64,000 nucleotides of DNA from Cyphellophora europaea CBS 101466 (GCF_000365145.1 NW_008481808.1:3224001-3288000); one strand, 5' to 3'. Positions 19,606 to 30,199 are shown, counted from the stretch's first letter. The notes: generated from the letters alone by a model not told the origin. Program-made: numbers and translations.

Positions 19606-20820
19606 ATGAACCCCTCCCAACCGCGCCAACGCGTCCGCTCCCTCCTCCCCCACCTCCATCTCGGCTTCCACGCTCCGGGCCCCCTCAACTCCCTGACCGA
19701 CGTTCCCGGCGTCCTCGTGCACACCAGCTCCATTCACCGGCCGGCAGGCCACAACCCGTCACGCCCCGCCTCCGTAATCAACACGGGCGTCACCACCATC
19801 CTCCCGCGCCGCGCCTGGTTCGACTCGGCCTGCTACGCCGCCATCTTCAGCTTCAACGGCTCCGGCGAACTCACCGGCAGCCACTGGATCAACGAGACCG
19901 GCCTGCTCAACAGCCCCGTCGTGCTGACCAACAGCTTCTCGGTCGGGTCCTGCTACGAGGGCATCTACCGCTACGCCGCGCGCGAATACGCCGACAAACA
20001 CACCGGCCTCGCCGATTTCTTCCTGGTGCCGGTTGTGGGCGAGACCTACGATGGCTTCATGAACGACATTGCCGCCATGGCCGTGACGCCGGACATGGTG
20101 GTGAAAGGCATCGAGGCCGCGAGCGCCGATGCCGTGCCGGAGGGGAACACCGGCGGCGGCACGGGCATGCTGACCATGGGCTTCAAAGCCGGGACGGGCA
20201 GCGCCAGTCGCGTCGTACGAGGTATCGTCCGCGGCGAGAAGCGCGATTTCACCGTAGGCGCCCTCGTCCAGTCCAACTTTGGCAAGATGCAGGACTTGCA
20301 TTTCGGCAGCGTACCCGTGGGGCGGATCTTTGAGGAGCAGGACCGGCAGAAGAAGGAGCAAGAGCAAAATCAAAGCCAACCCTTGCCCGAGCGCAAGAAA
20401 GATGGCTCCATCATCGTCATCCTCGCGACCGACGCCCCGCTCCACCCCACGCAGCTGGGCCGGCTCGTCAAGCGCGCCACCGTCGGCCTCTCGCGCGCCG
20501 GCGGCTTCGGCTCCAACTCGTCGGGCGACATTTTCCTCGCCTTCTCCACCGCCAGCGAGGTTCCCCGGGAGCCGCCCACGGACGCCGGCATGAGCACGTG
20601 GGACGCGCGGCTGACGGCACGGGTGGAGCAGAGTGTCGACGTGGTGCAGGACACGACCATCAATGGCCTGTTTGAGGCGGCGGCCGAGGTCGTGCACGAG
20701 GCGATTCTGAATGCCATGTGCATGGCCGAGGGGATGGAGGGGCCGGAGGGCCAGAGGATGGAGGCGATTGATTTGGAGAGGGTGAGGGCCGTGGTGGAGG
20801 GGTATGGGGCGGGGAGGTGA
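19606..20820 (+). CDS. P1-family (S58) aminopeptidase, DmpA/BapA-like
   Basis: A single exon of 404 aa. Family features are the start LTDVPGVLVHT, NTGVTTILPR, the Gly-rich GNTGGGTGM near residue 184, VGALVQSNFG, GSIIVILATDAPLHPTQL and GGFGSNSSGDIFLAFST. In DmpA and BapA the precursor cuts itself before a Ser that becomes the N-terminal nucleophile; by alignment this should be Ser268 in DGSIIVILATDAP. Ser306 and Asp308 (SGD) fall at the spacing of the helper Ser and acid. The family cleaves small N-terminal residues, including D- or beta-amino acids in some members. An insert rich in Lys/Gln/Glu (residues 246-266) sits right before the cut site. The gene is GC-rich, which creates a long antisense frame that is not a gene. 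Confidence 0.88.
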   Translation: MNPSQPRQRVRSLLPHLHLGFHAPGPLNSLTDVPGVLVHTSSIHRPAGHNPSRPASVINTGVTTILPRRAWFDSACYAAIFSFNGSGELTGSHWINETGLLNSPVVLTNSFSVGSCYEGIYRYAAREYADKHTGLADFFLVPVVGETYDGFMNDIAAMAVTPDMVVKGIEAASADAVPEGNTGGGTGMLTMGFKAGTGSASRVVRGIVRGEKRDFTVGALVQSNFGKMQDLHFGSVPVGRIFEEQDRQKKEQEQNQSQPLPERKKDGSIIVILATDAPLHPTQLGRLVKRATVGLSRAGGFGSNSSGDIFLAFSTASEVPREPPTDAGMSTWDARLTARVEQSVDVVQDTTINGLFEAAAEVVHEAILNAMCMAEGMEGPEGQRMEAIDLERVRAVVEGYGAGR

Positions 20821-20980
20821 GGTGTGTGTGTGCTCTGCATGACCTATACCAAAGCTGAGAGGAGAACCGGTCCGTCCATTTGATAAGACTGTTTTTTCGG
20901 TACGCGGACACATTACACGTGGACACAGGGCAAAACCCCCTCCCTCCGAACCAAACAATGCGGCCGATCTACCAAAATGA

Positions 20981-21983
20981 CTACCACTCAAACACATCAT
21001 TCTTCCAATCCCTAAACCCACCACCCGTCGTCTTCCGCGACGCCCCATCAATATTCCTCATCAGCCCCTCACACACCCGGTCCAGCGGCTGCATCACCTT
21101 CAACATCCGCTCCACCAACTCCCTCGGCGCCTGACTCATGTCAAACATCCTCGTCAAATCCGTCTTGACGGGCCCTGGCGTCATCCTATTTTTGCCACGG
21201 TCAGCTCTCACAACACAAATCCAATCAGATTCAATCCAGCCTTATCCCATCCTTCCCTACTCAAGTAGTGGCCGACAAACAAACTCCAACGCCCGACAAA
21301 CGGGATTCAATAAACCGGTGGGAAATGGGCGGTGAGTGAGTGAATGAGTGAGTGAAGAAAACTTACATCTCAATATCAACATCCTCCCCGACCTCAAAAA
21401 ACGCCTTGCGCATCACATGGTTCATCGCCGCCTTACTCGCGCCGTACGCGGGCGTGCTCGCGTGCAAATGCCTGTCAATCATGCCCGTCGACCCAATCGC
21501 CGACGAAACCGCGATGAATTTCGCCTCATAGCCTTCTTGGGCTTCCTTGGCCTTCCTCGCCTCTCGCAGCAACGGCAGCGTCGCCTGCAACAGCAACACG
21601 GGCGCCGTGCAGTTGATGGCCATGTGCGCCGCGATCTCCTCGGGAGTCAGAGTGGCCACGGGCCCGCGCGAGAGGATGGCGCCGGCGTTGGCGATGACGA
21701 CGTCGATGCGGGAGATGGCGTGCTGGGTTTGTAGGGTGGTGATGGCGCTGAGGGCAGCGGTGGGCGAGGTGCCTTCGTAGGGGAGCATGATGACCCGCGT
21801 GCCGGGGGCGCCGGAGGGGTTGGATTGGAGGGAGAGGGAGGTGGGGTGGGAGGGGTCGCGCACGAGGGCGATCAGGGTGGTATTGGGGCGGCGGAGGAGG
21901 ATGTCGGCGAGGCCGCGGCCGATGCCGCGGTTGGCGCCGGTGATGAGGTAGGTGGTGGTGCTTGTGGTTGGGTGGAAGGCCAT
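20981..21983 (-). CDS. short-chain dehydrogenase/reductase, nor-1-like
   Basis: Two exons, 21367-21983 and 20981-21185, give 273 aa. The classical SDR motifs are present: LITGANRGIGRGL (NADPH-binding, residues about 13-25), VVIANAGA, the catalytic Ser in AVSSAIGS and YGASKAAMN (Tyr and Lys). The C-terminal TPGPVKTDLTRMF lies in exon 2. The layout is that of norsolorinic acid ketoreductase-like SDRs, a large fungal group acting on many carbonyl substrates, so no substrate is implied; no polyketide synthase is nearby. The ATG at 21983 was preferred because the frame upstream of it has no other ATG and carries no SDR residues. The gene is convergent with the DmpA-like gene, their stops 160 bp apart. 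Confidence 0.88.
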
Positions 21984-22120
21984 GGTGGTGTTCTGTCGCA
22001 GAGCGGGGTTTTGTCTGGGTAGTTGCTGGGCGAAGGAATGGATGGAATTGCTGCAAACCTTGGAGACCCTGTGAGAATAGAGTCTGCCGTACGACCTGCG
22101 ATGCGGGAGCAGGTCCAATA

Positions 22121-22127
22121 CTTATAG
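22121..22127 (-). promoter_or_regulatory. TATA-like box of the SDR gene
   Basis: CTATAAG on the minus strand, about 140 bp upstream of the chosen ATG at 21983. The spacing is like that of the hydrophobin box in this window. Confidence 0.35.
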
Positions 22128-22610
22128 ACTGAAAGCCCTTCGATCAGTAGACCAGACGCGACGCGTCTACGCATTGACTTGAAGTCGAAGCGTACATCGA
22201 TACCACTCAGCCAATAGCTAGGGATCAAGCGCCCCCGAGTCCAGTATCAAGTAGGCTCGAGCAGTGCCCCCATACCAGGCCTCCGATGCTATTGCCGTTA
22301 AGCCCGAGAGAGTTTCAGGCGTCAGAGTGGAGCCTCCATACGAAAAGGTTGCCTGAAAAGTCCCCGCGGGCTCGTACAACACCCACAACGGTTAGCCTTT
22401 CTCTGGTCTCTTTTCTAGGGCCGTGGCGTGAAACTTCACCCAACACAGAGATTGATGCCTGGTCTGGTCAAAGTACAGGATCGCCGGGATGTTGGAGAAG
22501 AGCGGCCGCCGTTCCACCGAGCATTCCATTGGTCGAATGCCAGGTGGGTGAACGGACCGAGTCGCATGCATTGATAAAACATATATTATGCCTGGTCCTA
22601 ACTCCCTGCG
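22128..22610. other. intergenic between SDR promoter and HET gene end
   Basis: No supported gene. The open frame at 22286-22678 overlaps the HET 3' end and has no domain. Confidence 0.45.
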
Positions 22611-25094
22611 TCAAACCAACACGATCTCCTTGTCCGTCTCGCGGGCCAATACCGCTCCAAAGACATTGGTATCATTGACGCGGAAGTACCCCAGTCTTTC
22701 AGCCAGGATCATATCGTCGACCGGCTTCGCGACAACGACGAGACCATGGTATTCATACACTTCATCAACGTATCCCGTTGTCGAGTCCCAGGTCGGCCGC
22801 CGACGCTGCAGCCCAACCAGGGGCAGCAAGCCAATCTCAAAACTCGGCCCTGATCGGCGAAGCTTGACCGTGAACTCTTCCATGTCGTCCATGTAACATT
22901 GCACATCGGTCTGCAGCACGCGGTGACGGGCCACGCTGGCAGAGTTGCGGGTGAATCGCCGCAGGATTGTGGCGTGGACTTCGCCCGTATGCAAGCTGAT
23001 CCTGAGCTTGTGGCTTTCCAGCTCGTCGGCCGTTGGCCACCGCACCCGCTCCTCGGGTATGACTCGTCCGACCAGTCTGAGCTCACCACCGCTGACTTGA
23101 CCCCAAGGGTGGTCCTCGAACACGGGGGTCGTGGAGGCGTATGACGGCTCGGCCAGGTGCACGCCATCTGTTTTGGCACCCCACGACTGGTAGATGCTCG
23201 CGTTGATCAAGCCGTTGATGCTGGCCCAAGTCCAACTAGGAGCACTTGGGGTGCCTGGGATACGCTGGCTAGGCTTGCCGTTGACCTGCCTGCCGTTGAG
23301 GACGTGCCACAAGAGGCATGGAATGAGGTCGTACTTCCACAAGCCTGCTAGGTAGTCCCCGCTCGGTCGAGAAGCCTCGTGGTGGTACTCCCAATGCTGC
23401 TCTGCGAAAGCTCCTCCAGCACGAGGTAGAGCTAGCGTGCGTAAATACGCTACCACATCTGCCTGATTCTCCGTGAGATAGGATGAGGAGAGGCCGAACA
23501 TCTGCGCCAGCCCGGAGATGGCAACGAGTTTGTCAGTCTCCCGCGTCAAGGAGCATGCTGAGTACAGCTCGGCGAGATAGAACCAACCGAAGAGATCTCT
23601 GTGACAGGTCAAGGACGGAAACGAAGGAAGTGGAAGCGGCTTGCTGGGAGACACAACCCGGGACGTCAGGCTCCGAGACGGCTTCTTGTGCTCGAATACC
23701 GCAGTCGGAGATTGGGTTATCAGAGTTGCGGCGCGCGCCAGCGTTTGCGGAATGGTCTTGGGCAGTCCCTCTGGGAAGGTCTCGCAGGCAAGCAGCTCGC
23801 GGCACTCCCAAAAGACCTGGTCCGGGCCGAAGTGCACTATGCGGTGAGACAGGAGCCGCTCCTGAAGGACCCAGCCTCTCCTGTTTATTGGATTGCCAAT
23901 CAATTCGTCGCGCGCGAAATCTTCTTCCACAATCCAGAACGTGCCTTGAACAGATGCTGGTGGGGGCTTCTTTGTGTGAGAACGAAGTACGGGTCGATTC
24001 AGCTCTCGAGAAATGTTAATCTTGAAAGGCTCAATATCCCGCACGCTAGGTGTCTTGAAAAGGCCATAAGGGCCGGCGTCTGTGTCTCTGCCAGCCTGAA
24101 TGTTGAGAAAAGCATGTCGGTAGACCTCACCCATTCGAGCGGCCTCCTTCTGCCAGTCTGCCTCCCAGCCGGGACCTGTTTGTAGGATACAAAGCGAGTC
24201 GATCCACAGATAGCGGATCTTTAGTCTTCGTGCAACATCGATGGCGTCTTGAAAGGTCCGGGTCAGGATTTTGGGATCAATATTCTTCTCCCATTCTGAC
24301 AGCATATCCACATCCAGTCGGGGCATCGTCTCTGGTCGGATACTCCATCGGTGAGTCAGAGAAGCGTATCGCTGGTCCCTGCGATCACCTGGAGCACAAT
24401 CAAGCCGCAGCTTATTGTCATGCAGGTCGAGAATGCGAGTTGGCTGGAAGCGGTGCTTGGCGTTATCGCCTGGATGAGGATTGTTATAGCCAGCTCGACA
24501 TGCTTTGTGGCTTTCGGTACAAGCTGTATACCATCTTTGGACAAGGCGTTGGATACGGGGAGTCCACATGGAATAGGTGTGAATATGAGCCGTCTGGGCT
24601 GTGGGTATCAGGTCTTGGTTCCGCAGTGGCGATACCGGGGAAACGGGCGAGACCAGCTCATGATCAATGGGAGTGGCTTCGTCGTCGTCGCTGTCGTCGT
24701 CATCGCAGCTTTCCTTGGTTGGCATGATCCGAAAGATGACCTTCTTCCACGAAGGCTTGTCTCCGAATTGAAAACATATCCCGAAATCCTCCTTGGAAAA
24801 CCACACGGGTGACCACGAGTAGTGGGCTAGGGGAGAACTCCAGAGACGCTGCAGACCTTGGCTGAAGCGGTGGAGGTAGGTGTTGGACCAGGTGTTAAGG
24901 AGGACAGCCCGCTCGCTGTCGGACAGCTTTCGCCATATGATGACACAGATGTGGCATCCATCACGAGCGGCGGCGGCTAACTGAGCGGGCGAGCCATGGT
25001 GTTGATAGGCTGGGATTGACAGCGCTCGCTCGTGGATGTGGTACCAGGGCCTGTCAGTGCGAGTGAAGAGCGATGTGCAGGCGGAGCATAGCAT
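22611..25094 (-). CDS. HET-domain protein (heterokaryon incompatibility type)
   Basis: An intronless frame of 827 aa starting MLCSACTSLFTRTDRPWYHI. The HET domain is at about residues 237-400: YASLTHRWS (the usual YVALSYCWG box, here divergent), LTRTFQDAIDVARRLKIRYL, WIDSLCILQ, DWQKEAARMGEVYRHAFLNI and a RGWVLQERLLSHRIVHFG block. The N-terminal CSACTSLF and GCHICVIIW pairs of Cys are usual for this protein class. By family, HET proteins trigger cell death on fusion of unlike strains; in most fungi they form large families without known specificity, so this copy may or may not act in incompatibility. A C-terminal half (about 470-827) has no known domain. Confidence 0.9.
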   Translation of the reverse strand: MLCSACTSLFTRTDRPWYHIHERALSIPAYQHHGSPAQLAAAARDGCHICVIIWRKLSDSERAVLLNTWSNTYLHRFSQGLQRLWSSPLAHYSWSPVWFSKEDFGICFQFGDKPSWKKVIFRIMPTKESCDDDDSDDDEATPIDHELVSPVSPVSPLRNQDLIPTAQTAHIHTYSMWTPRIQRLVQRWYTACTESHKACRAGYNNPHPGDNAKHRFQPTRILDLHDNKLRLDCAPGDRRDQRYASLTHRWSIRPETMPRLDVDMLSEWEKNIDPKILTRTFQDAIDVARRLKIRYLWIDSLCILQTGPGWEADWQKEAARMGEVYRHAFLNIQAGRDTDAGPYGLFKTPSVRDIEPFKINISRELNRPVLRSHTKKPPPASVQGTFWIVEEDFARDELIGNPINRRGWVLQERLLSHRIVHFGPDQVFWECRELLACETFPEGLPKTIPQTLARAATLITQSPTAVFEHKKPSRSLTSRVVSPSKPLPLPSFPSLTCHRDLFGWFYLAELYSACSLTRETDKLVAISGLAQMFGLSSSYLTENQADVVAYLRTLALPRAGGAFAEQHWEYHHEASRPSGDYLAGLWKYDLIPCLLWHVLNGRQVNGKPSQRIPGTPSAPSWTWASINGLINASIYQSWGAKTDGVHLAEPSYASTTPVFEDHPWGQVSGGELRLVGRVIPEERVRWPTADELESHKLRISLHTGEVHATILRRFTRNSASVARHRVLQTDVQCYMDDMEEFTVKLRRSGPSFEIGLLPLVGLQRRRPTWDSTTGYVDEVYEYHGLVVVAKPVDDMILAERLGYFRVNDTNVFGAVLARETDKEIVLV

Positions 25095-25551
25095 GACGCG
25101 CGTCAGCAGCTATAGCTCCGAGTGCCTCACTCGGCGCTGGAAGTCCATGGAGCGCGATTCCCTTTGGTCACGTATTCGTGAAGATCGGTATTGGACTCCG
25201 GTCGCGCTTTTTCGAGGAAACAGTTTCCAAGACGAGTTGATATCCGTTGATGAAAGTTCTTGTGCAACAGACCGACGTGTTGTTCATTATGATTCCGACT
25301 AGGGAGGTGGCTGGCGGGGTCCGATCCTTCCAAGTACGGCACACCTAAAGCGGCGAGAGCCTCAGCCGCCGCTTACCGCCAAGATTCAGGCAAACTATCA
25401 ACAGAGAAGCACAGAGAAGAGCGTACAGTAGACTGAGTAGAAGGAATTACTGATCTATTATATGGCCACTTGACCAACAAAGACACCGACGCTATGTACC
25501 ATAGTCACGCTTCCCACCCATTATCATTATTCGTAGCCAATCCGTTGCCCA
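25095..25551. other. intergenic between two minus-strand genes
   Basis: Holds the HET promoter and the Dlt1 3' UTR. No gene seen. Confidence 0.5.
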
Positions 25552-26922
25552 CTAGGCCCTCCCCTCCCGACTGCTTCCAAAACCATTGACGCTGATCTCA
25601 TAGGGTAGGCCGAGACCAACATCTCGGTTGGCCGCATCTTCCGTAACCAGTCTGATGACACTACCCTGTGTCCCAGCACTCCTGCTGCTTCGACTTGTTG
25701 CCGCAGACTTGAAGCTGTTGTTGCTTTGCGTCTGCCTCAGGCTTGGTCGCGAGCGCGACGTGCCTTGTCTGACATAACTAGGCCTGCTATTAAAGCTCTG
25801 CTGAGGCCTCGACTGCGAGTGAGAAGCCGACTGTGGGGCGGTGTACGTGGTGTACATGCTGTGGGTGCCTTCGTCAAGAGAGGTACTCGACATACTAGGC
25901 ACCGAGTCTTCATATACCTCTAGTGGCGCCGATGGGTTGTGCACAATCGACGACGCTGACAAGCTTGAATTTCCCGAAGGCGAAGAAGATCGAGGCTTGG
26001 CGTCGATATCGTCTCCCTCGTCGTCGGAGAAAGTCAAGAGATCGACAGCAGGCCCCGTCATGCTCCGAAGAAGCTCGGCGAACATGCGCATCATGCCTTG
26101 AAACTCGGTCTCCGTCAAAGGTTTGCCACTGAAGCGTGAGTATTCGTAAGTGGACACGAACTCGTCTGTGAGATCGGCATCAGGCAGCATGCCCACGTCT
26201 GCCAGTTCTGCCAGGTAGTTTCGCATCCCCATGTCTGGAGGTCGGGCGAGCATATCAACGATCCTGGCATCTGGCTGTGGGACCCCACTTTCGTCCAGCG
26301 CAAGCGGGCTGTCGCCAGGAGCCAAGCTGACAGCCTTTGCTTCGATGAGGTCGATCAGTTCGTCCGCAACACCCGCATATTCGAGATTCGCCATTTCGTC
26401 CGAAGCGGGTGACTGCCAGCCGGCGTGGACCACAGTGCCCCATTGCGGCTCCAACAATACACGCTCGTGTGGTGTGATCGAATGCTCGTGATGATGCTGC
26501 TTGATCTGCTTGGTGATCACTAGCATGCGCTCACCCGCACCCTCAAGTTCAGTCTCGATACGCCGACTGCGCGGCTTTGCATGATATGCCACGACGGCTG
26601 ATCGTGCAAACGTCTCTTGAATGAGTCGATGAACATTGCGCCCGGGAAGATCTTCCCGTTCAATGGGGAGGAACGTTTTGGGGATGTCTCGGAGTATCGA
26701 GCGATTCGTGTAGAGGCGAGTGCCGTATAGGAAGGCCGCGATCAATGCGGTCAGCACCCATGCGGCTGCAACGATGATTATGTCGATGACTCGTCGCCGG
26801 TGATACGACTCGTACAGCTTGTCGGCCGGCGCGACACCTACAAAGGCTATGAGCAGTAGGAAGACCGCGGTAAAGGAAGAGCTGTAGAAGATCTTGAAGA
26901 GGACTTCACGGGTACGAGCCAT
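25552..26922 (-). CDS. DLT1: Defect at low temperature protein 1 (Dlt1)
   Basis: A single exon of 456 aa from ATG 26922. The frame extends ten codons further but without an ATG. The N-terminus MARTREVLFKIFYSSSFT leads into two membrane segments (AVFLLLIAFVGVAPADKLYE and IDIIIVAAAWVLTALIAAFL), followed by the family block YGTRLYTNRSILRDIPKTFL and PIEREDLPGRNVHRLIQ. These are the marks of fungal Dlt1, named for a cold-sensitive yeast mutant; its molecular job is unknown. Residues about 290-440 are Ser-rich and disordered, with the tail ending in VNGFGSSREGRA. The long Ser-rich tail is normal for Pezizomycotina members. Confidence 0.9.
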   Translation of the reverse strand: MARTREVLFKIFYSSSFTAVFLLLIAFVGVAPADKLYESYHRRRVIDIIIVAAAWVLTALIAAFLYGTRLYTNRSILRDIPKTFLPIEREDLPGRNVHRLIQETFARSAVVAYHAKPRSRRIETELEGAGERMLVITKQIKQHHHEHSITPHERVLLEPQWGTVVHAGWQSPASDEMANLEYAGVADELIDLIEAKAVSLAPGDSPLALDESGVPQPDARIVDMLARPPDMGMRNYLAELADVGMLPDADLTDEFVSTYEYSRFSGKPLTETEFQGMMRMFAELLRSMTGPAVDLLTFSDDEGDDIDAKPRSSSPSGNSSLSASSIVHNPSAPLEVYEDSVPSMSSTSLDEGTHSMYTTYTAPQSASHSQSRPQQSFNSRPSYVRQGTSRSRPSLRQTQSNNSFKSAATSRSSRSAGTQGSVIRLVTEDAANRDVGLGLPYEISVNGFGSSREGRA

Positions 26923-27991
26923 ATCGAAGGCGGCCTCATTGTGTTGCCCCAACTGATACTACGTGCAAATTATGGATTAAAAGAGAATTAATGCTGCTGA
27001 GTAGCAATCATGATGAAATGTAGACAAGACCGCACGAAGCTGCGGTGAAGTGACGGCACAGTGCCCAAACTACCCAGCAGCATCTACGGTGGCGCTGGAG
27101 GACAGGATGTGCAGTTGTTGCAAAGAACAAGTAACCCGAGCCCAGTATTTGCTTTCTGATCCTTTCATGTCACTGTCGAACAAGTGTGCCTGTTGTATCA
27201 CCACCCACATCCTTTACGACCGCATGCCAGACGTCGTGTCTCATGGATTCATGCACTCTTCTCGTTGAGATTGTCGAGCTCGTATGCGGCGCCGAGACCT
27301 GCTCAGCATTACACACCAGCCGGCGCCAACATCCGCCTACCTCTGGGATTGCGGACTAGAGCATGGGCTAGCCTACAATAGCTGCGCTACATGCGGTCAC
27401 TCGAGTATTCGACTCCGTCGGTGCCACTCTGGGAATCATGCTCGGCCAGTTCCTTCCAGAAGTGCTGGTCCAGTGGCCGAAATTTCCCGCATTTGATGCA
27501 ATACTCAAATGGCTTGTGGCCCAAGTAAACACCGACACGCTCCTTCAGGTTTGTTCACTATTCTTCCGCGCCTCGCAGGAGAGGGTTTCCTCCCACATCT
27601 CTGACAGTAGGTGAATATCGTTCTCGCGCATCTCTCTTTGTTTCTTGTCAGCATTATGGCAGACTCTATTTAAAGGGATGTGGACGCGGAACAGGATACC
27701 TCGATTGATTACCTGCGTCTATGCCCAGTGTTCAGCTGATGACTGAAGTCGACCATTGCACTGTGCCGAGGCCAATGGCAAATCAGCCAGTCAGCGAATA
27801 CGAGGTCTTGACTCTTCAGCTCAAGCGTGCGTGCTTCCTGAGAATCGCCTCTTGAATAATCCTACGCGAGCCTCGTACGCCAACAGACTTACCTAATTTG
27901 TACACCTGCAGACGGACATCTATAAGTGTCGGTCGTGCTCGAGAAAAGTCCAACAGCGCAGTACTCTTCTGTTCACAAGCAATATTACACC
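26923..27991. other. divergent intergenic region
   Basis: About 1.07 kb between Dlt1 (-) and the cupin gene (+). No gene or RNA recognised. A TATTTAAAGG element occurs near 27668. Confidence 0.5.
27921..27926 (+). promoter_or_regulatory. TATA-like box of the cupin gene
   Basis: TATAAG lies about 66 bp upstream of the cupin ATG at 27992, implying a short leader. Confidence 0.35.
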
Positions 27992-28668
27992 ATGTCCGCC
28001 AAACGCGACCGAAATGTGCCACCGGGAATATTGGATGCCAGACGCCGGATCATAAGCAACAAGGTAATGAAAGACACGATACATGTGGACAAGTATGGCT
28101 TTGAAACAAAGGGCGAGTACACGCAGGGAACGCTCTTATGCAAACCTGGTGGTGGGCCTCCCCTGCACTTCCATCGAAGTTACTCTGAAAAGTTCGTCGC
28201 GCTCGAAGGAGATCTGATTGTCTACCTGGATGGGGAGAAACTCACACTCAAGCCGGGAGAAAGCGCCACAGTGCCCGCCGGCAAGACCCATACCTTTACT
28301 GCTGAAGGCGAGACGGATATAAAATTCACGGGCTATTGTATTCCAGCACATTCAGGTGAGTAGAAATGCTGGCCTCGGTGTTGCCTTTCCCCCTGACGTT
28401 CAGTCACAAACTGACAAGATACACTGTACTGACCCAAGCAGGTTTCGAAAAGTCGCTGTACATCATGTATGGTCTGGCGAACGACGGATTCGCAGACGAG
28501 GAGGGCTTGCCAAAATCACTTGTCCAGAAGGCGCTTATCGCAGACATGTCCGATATGAGGTTCACCGGAGGCGCTGGAGGGTTCATGAATTTGGTGAATG
28601 GCCTTTTGGCAGGGTACGCAAGGTGGTCGGGCGAAGAAGAGCGCCTCCTGCGGAAGTACTGGGACTGA
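27992..28668 (+). CDS. cupin-domain protein
   Basis: Two exons, 27992-28355 and 28442-28668, give 196 aa. The cupin barrel covers about residues 45-118. Motif 1 is PGGGPPLHFHRSYSEKFVAL (His-x-His and the Glu two-thirds along), and motif 2 is LKPGESATVPAGKTHTFTAE (PxG and His); the usual final Asn is not obvious. These His/Glu residues normally hold one metal ion. The C-terminal exon codes a helical tail (ANDGFADEEGLPKSLVQKAL) found in bacterial and fungal small cupins of unknown reaction. No linked enzyme suggests a substrate. Confidence 0.85.
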
Positions 28669-29065
28669 CACTCGAATTGTGGCGCTGATGAGCTCACTTG
28701 GAATAGATAGCAGTGTACACGACTTGTTTAGCCGCATTTTGGAGGGATCATGTTAATAACAACCTTACCACATAAAACCTCGCCTAAAACTGCCTTCTCC
28801 AGGCGTCCCTGAGCGGAGACACCCCCTTGCCCCAGGGGTCACAAGGCTCGCCCCACGCGTGGTGACGCACCCCGGAAACGATCCCCGAATTGACCCCAAC
28901 CATCTCAAAAAAAAGTTGTGACACGCCCTATACCTCTCTCTTTTGCATCAACATCAACATATCTGCAATTCGTCGGACAGCCCCTCAACCCGAAAACCAA
29001 CGATTCGTAACTCCACAGGCCCTTTCGATTCTACCATCTCGCCGCCACCCACCTACCTATCCACC
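28669..29065. other. intergenic, promoter and leader of PTH2
   Basis: The leader just upstream of the ATG is rich in C and A (CCACCCACCTACCTATCCACC). No gene seen. Confidence 0.5.
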
Positions 29066-29851
29066 ATGTCCACATCCGCGACCGCCGTCCTTGAGAAAAC
29101 CCCACCCACCACCCTCGCCCTCTCCGTCTCAACCCTCCTCCTCGGCCTCGTCGCAGGCTATTTCATCGGCAGCGGCTCTTCCCTGGGCCTCTTCTCCACC
29201 CCCTATTCCACCCCATCCTCCTCCGGATCAAGAACAAAATCCTCCAAACGCAGTAAGAAGCAGGCCCCCAAATCCTCCTGGCCCAACTCCTACGACGTCA
29301 CCGTCCAACCAGGCGACTCCTCCGACGAAGAATTCGCGCGCGCCATTCACACCGGCACCGGCACCGGCGACGCCGACGACGAGGACTCCTCTCCCGACGA
29401 AGACACCTCTCAGGAAGAAGACGAGGACGACGACGACGACGAAGAAGACCTAGCCGTCGACACCACCGCGCTAAAAGAGCAAGCCAAGTCGCCCGACGAG
29501 GTCAAGCTGATGCTCGTGGTGCGCACCGACCTCGGCATGACCAAGGGCAAGATCGCCGCGCAGTGTGGGCACGCCACGCTTGCCGTGTACAAGACTCTGG
29601 CGGGCAGTGCGGCGGGCGTGCCGTTGCTGAGGCGGTGGGAGAATGGCGGGCAGCCGAAGATTGCGGTCAAGTGCGAGAGCGAGGAGGAGTTGCTGTTGTT
29701 GCAGGGGCAGGCGATGAGTTTGGGGCTGGTGGCGCGCGTTATCAGAGATGCGGGCCGGACGCAGATTCAGGCGGGGAGTGCGACGGTGTTGGGCGTCTTG
29801 GGGCCCAAGGGGGCTGTGGATGGGATTACGGGGGGGTTGAAGCTGTTGTGA
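29066..29851 (+). CDS. PTH2: peptidyl-tRNA hydrolase 2
   Basis: A single exon of 261 aa. The ATG at 29066 has a good context (CCACCATGTC) and starts MSTSATAVLEKT; the frame upstream is a leader. Residues 15-37 form a membrane segment (LALSVSTLLLGLVAGYFIG), as in archaeal-type Pth2 anchored to mitochondria or ER. A Ser/Lys linker and a strongly acidic run (about residues 95-138) lead to the enzyme domain: KLMLVVRTDLGMTKGKIAAQ, CGHATLAVYK, PKIAVKCESEEELLLL, VIRDAGRTQIQAGSATVLGV and a GPKGAVDGITG end. By family it cleaves peptidyl-tRNA released from stalled ribosomes, and the human enzyme BIT1 also acts in anoikis. Catalytic Lys, His and Asp are all present. Confidence 0.93.
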   Translation: MSTSATAVLEKTPPTTLALSVSTLLLGLVAGYFIGSGSSLGLFSTPYSTPSSSGSRTKSSKRSKKQAPKSSWPNSYDVTVQPGDSSDEEFARAIHTGTGTGDADDEDSSPDEDTSQEEDEDDDDDEEDLAVDTTALKEQAKSPDEVKLMLVVRTDLGMTKGKIAAQCGHATLAVYKTLAGSAAGVPLLRRWENGGQPKIAVKCESEEELLLLQGQAMSLGLVARVIRDAGRTQIQAGSATVLGVLGPKGAVDGITGGLKLL

Positions 29852-30157
29852 GAGTCGGGAGATGTGATTTGTCAGACATTGGTCTTCTATGGCTGCTGGC
29901 CATATCTAGAGTCTGAAAGCAGCAGAACGCTTTTTGTCCAAGGTTTGTGTGGAACCCCTGGGGTCTAGTCTGATGCATCATTTCATGCTTCAGCGCGTCT
30001 ATCGCGCTGTCTGTCGATGTCCGTGCTTTCTAGGATCCACCAATAGCAGCTGGCAAGCCATCCTTGTCAGCGCTGCCCAGAGCCCGCGCCTTTTCAGAAT
30101 CAGCCTGAGAGATATGGCATATCGCAACCAGCGCACTCCCCTTCAACACTCGATCTC
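29852..30157. other. intergenic, convergent
   Basis: A 306-bp stretch between PTH2 (+) and the C-terminal extension frame (-). Nothing recognised. Confidence 0.5.
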
Positions 30158-30199
30158 CTACTCCTCCAGCGTCGACTCGTCCCCGTTTTTGTCTTCGCT

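Noticed and set aside
19759..21051. 430-residue minus-strand frame
   Set aside because: Antisense shadow of the GC-rich S58 peptidase gene, which has all family motifs on the plus strand.
28890..29453. Pro-rich plus-strand frame over the PTH2 start
   Set aside because: An out-of-frame shadow of the C-rich PTH2 leader and first codons.
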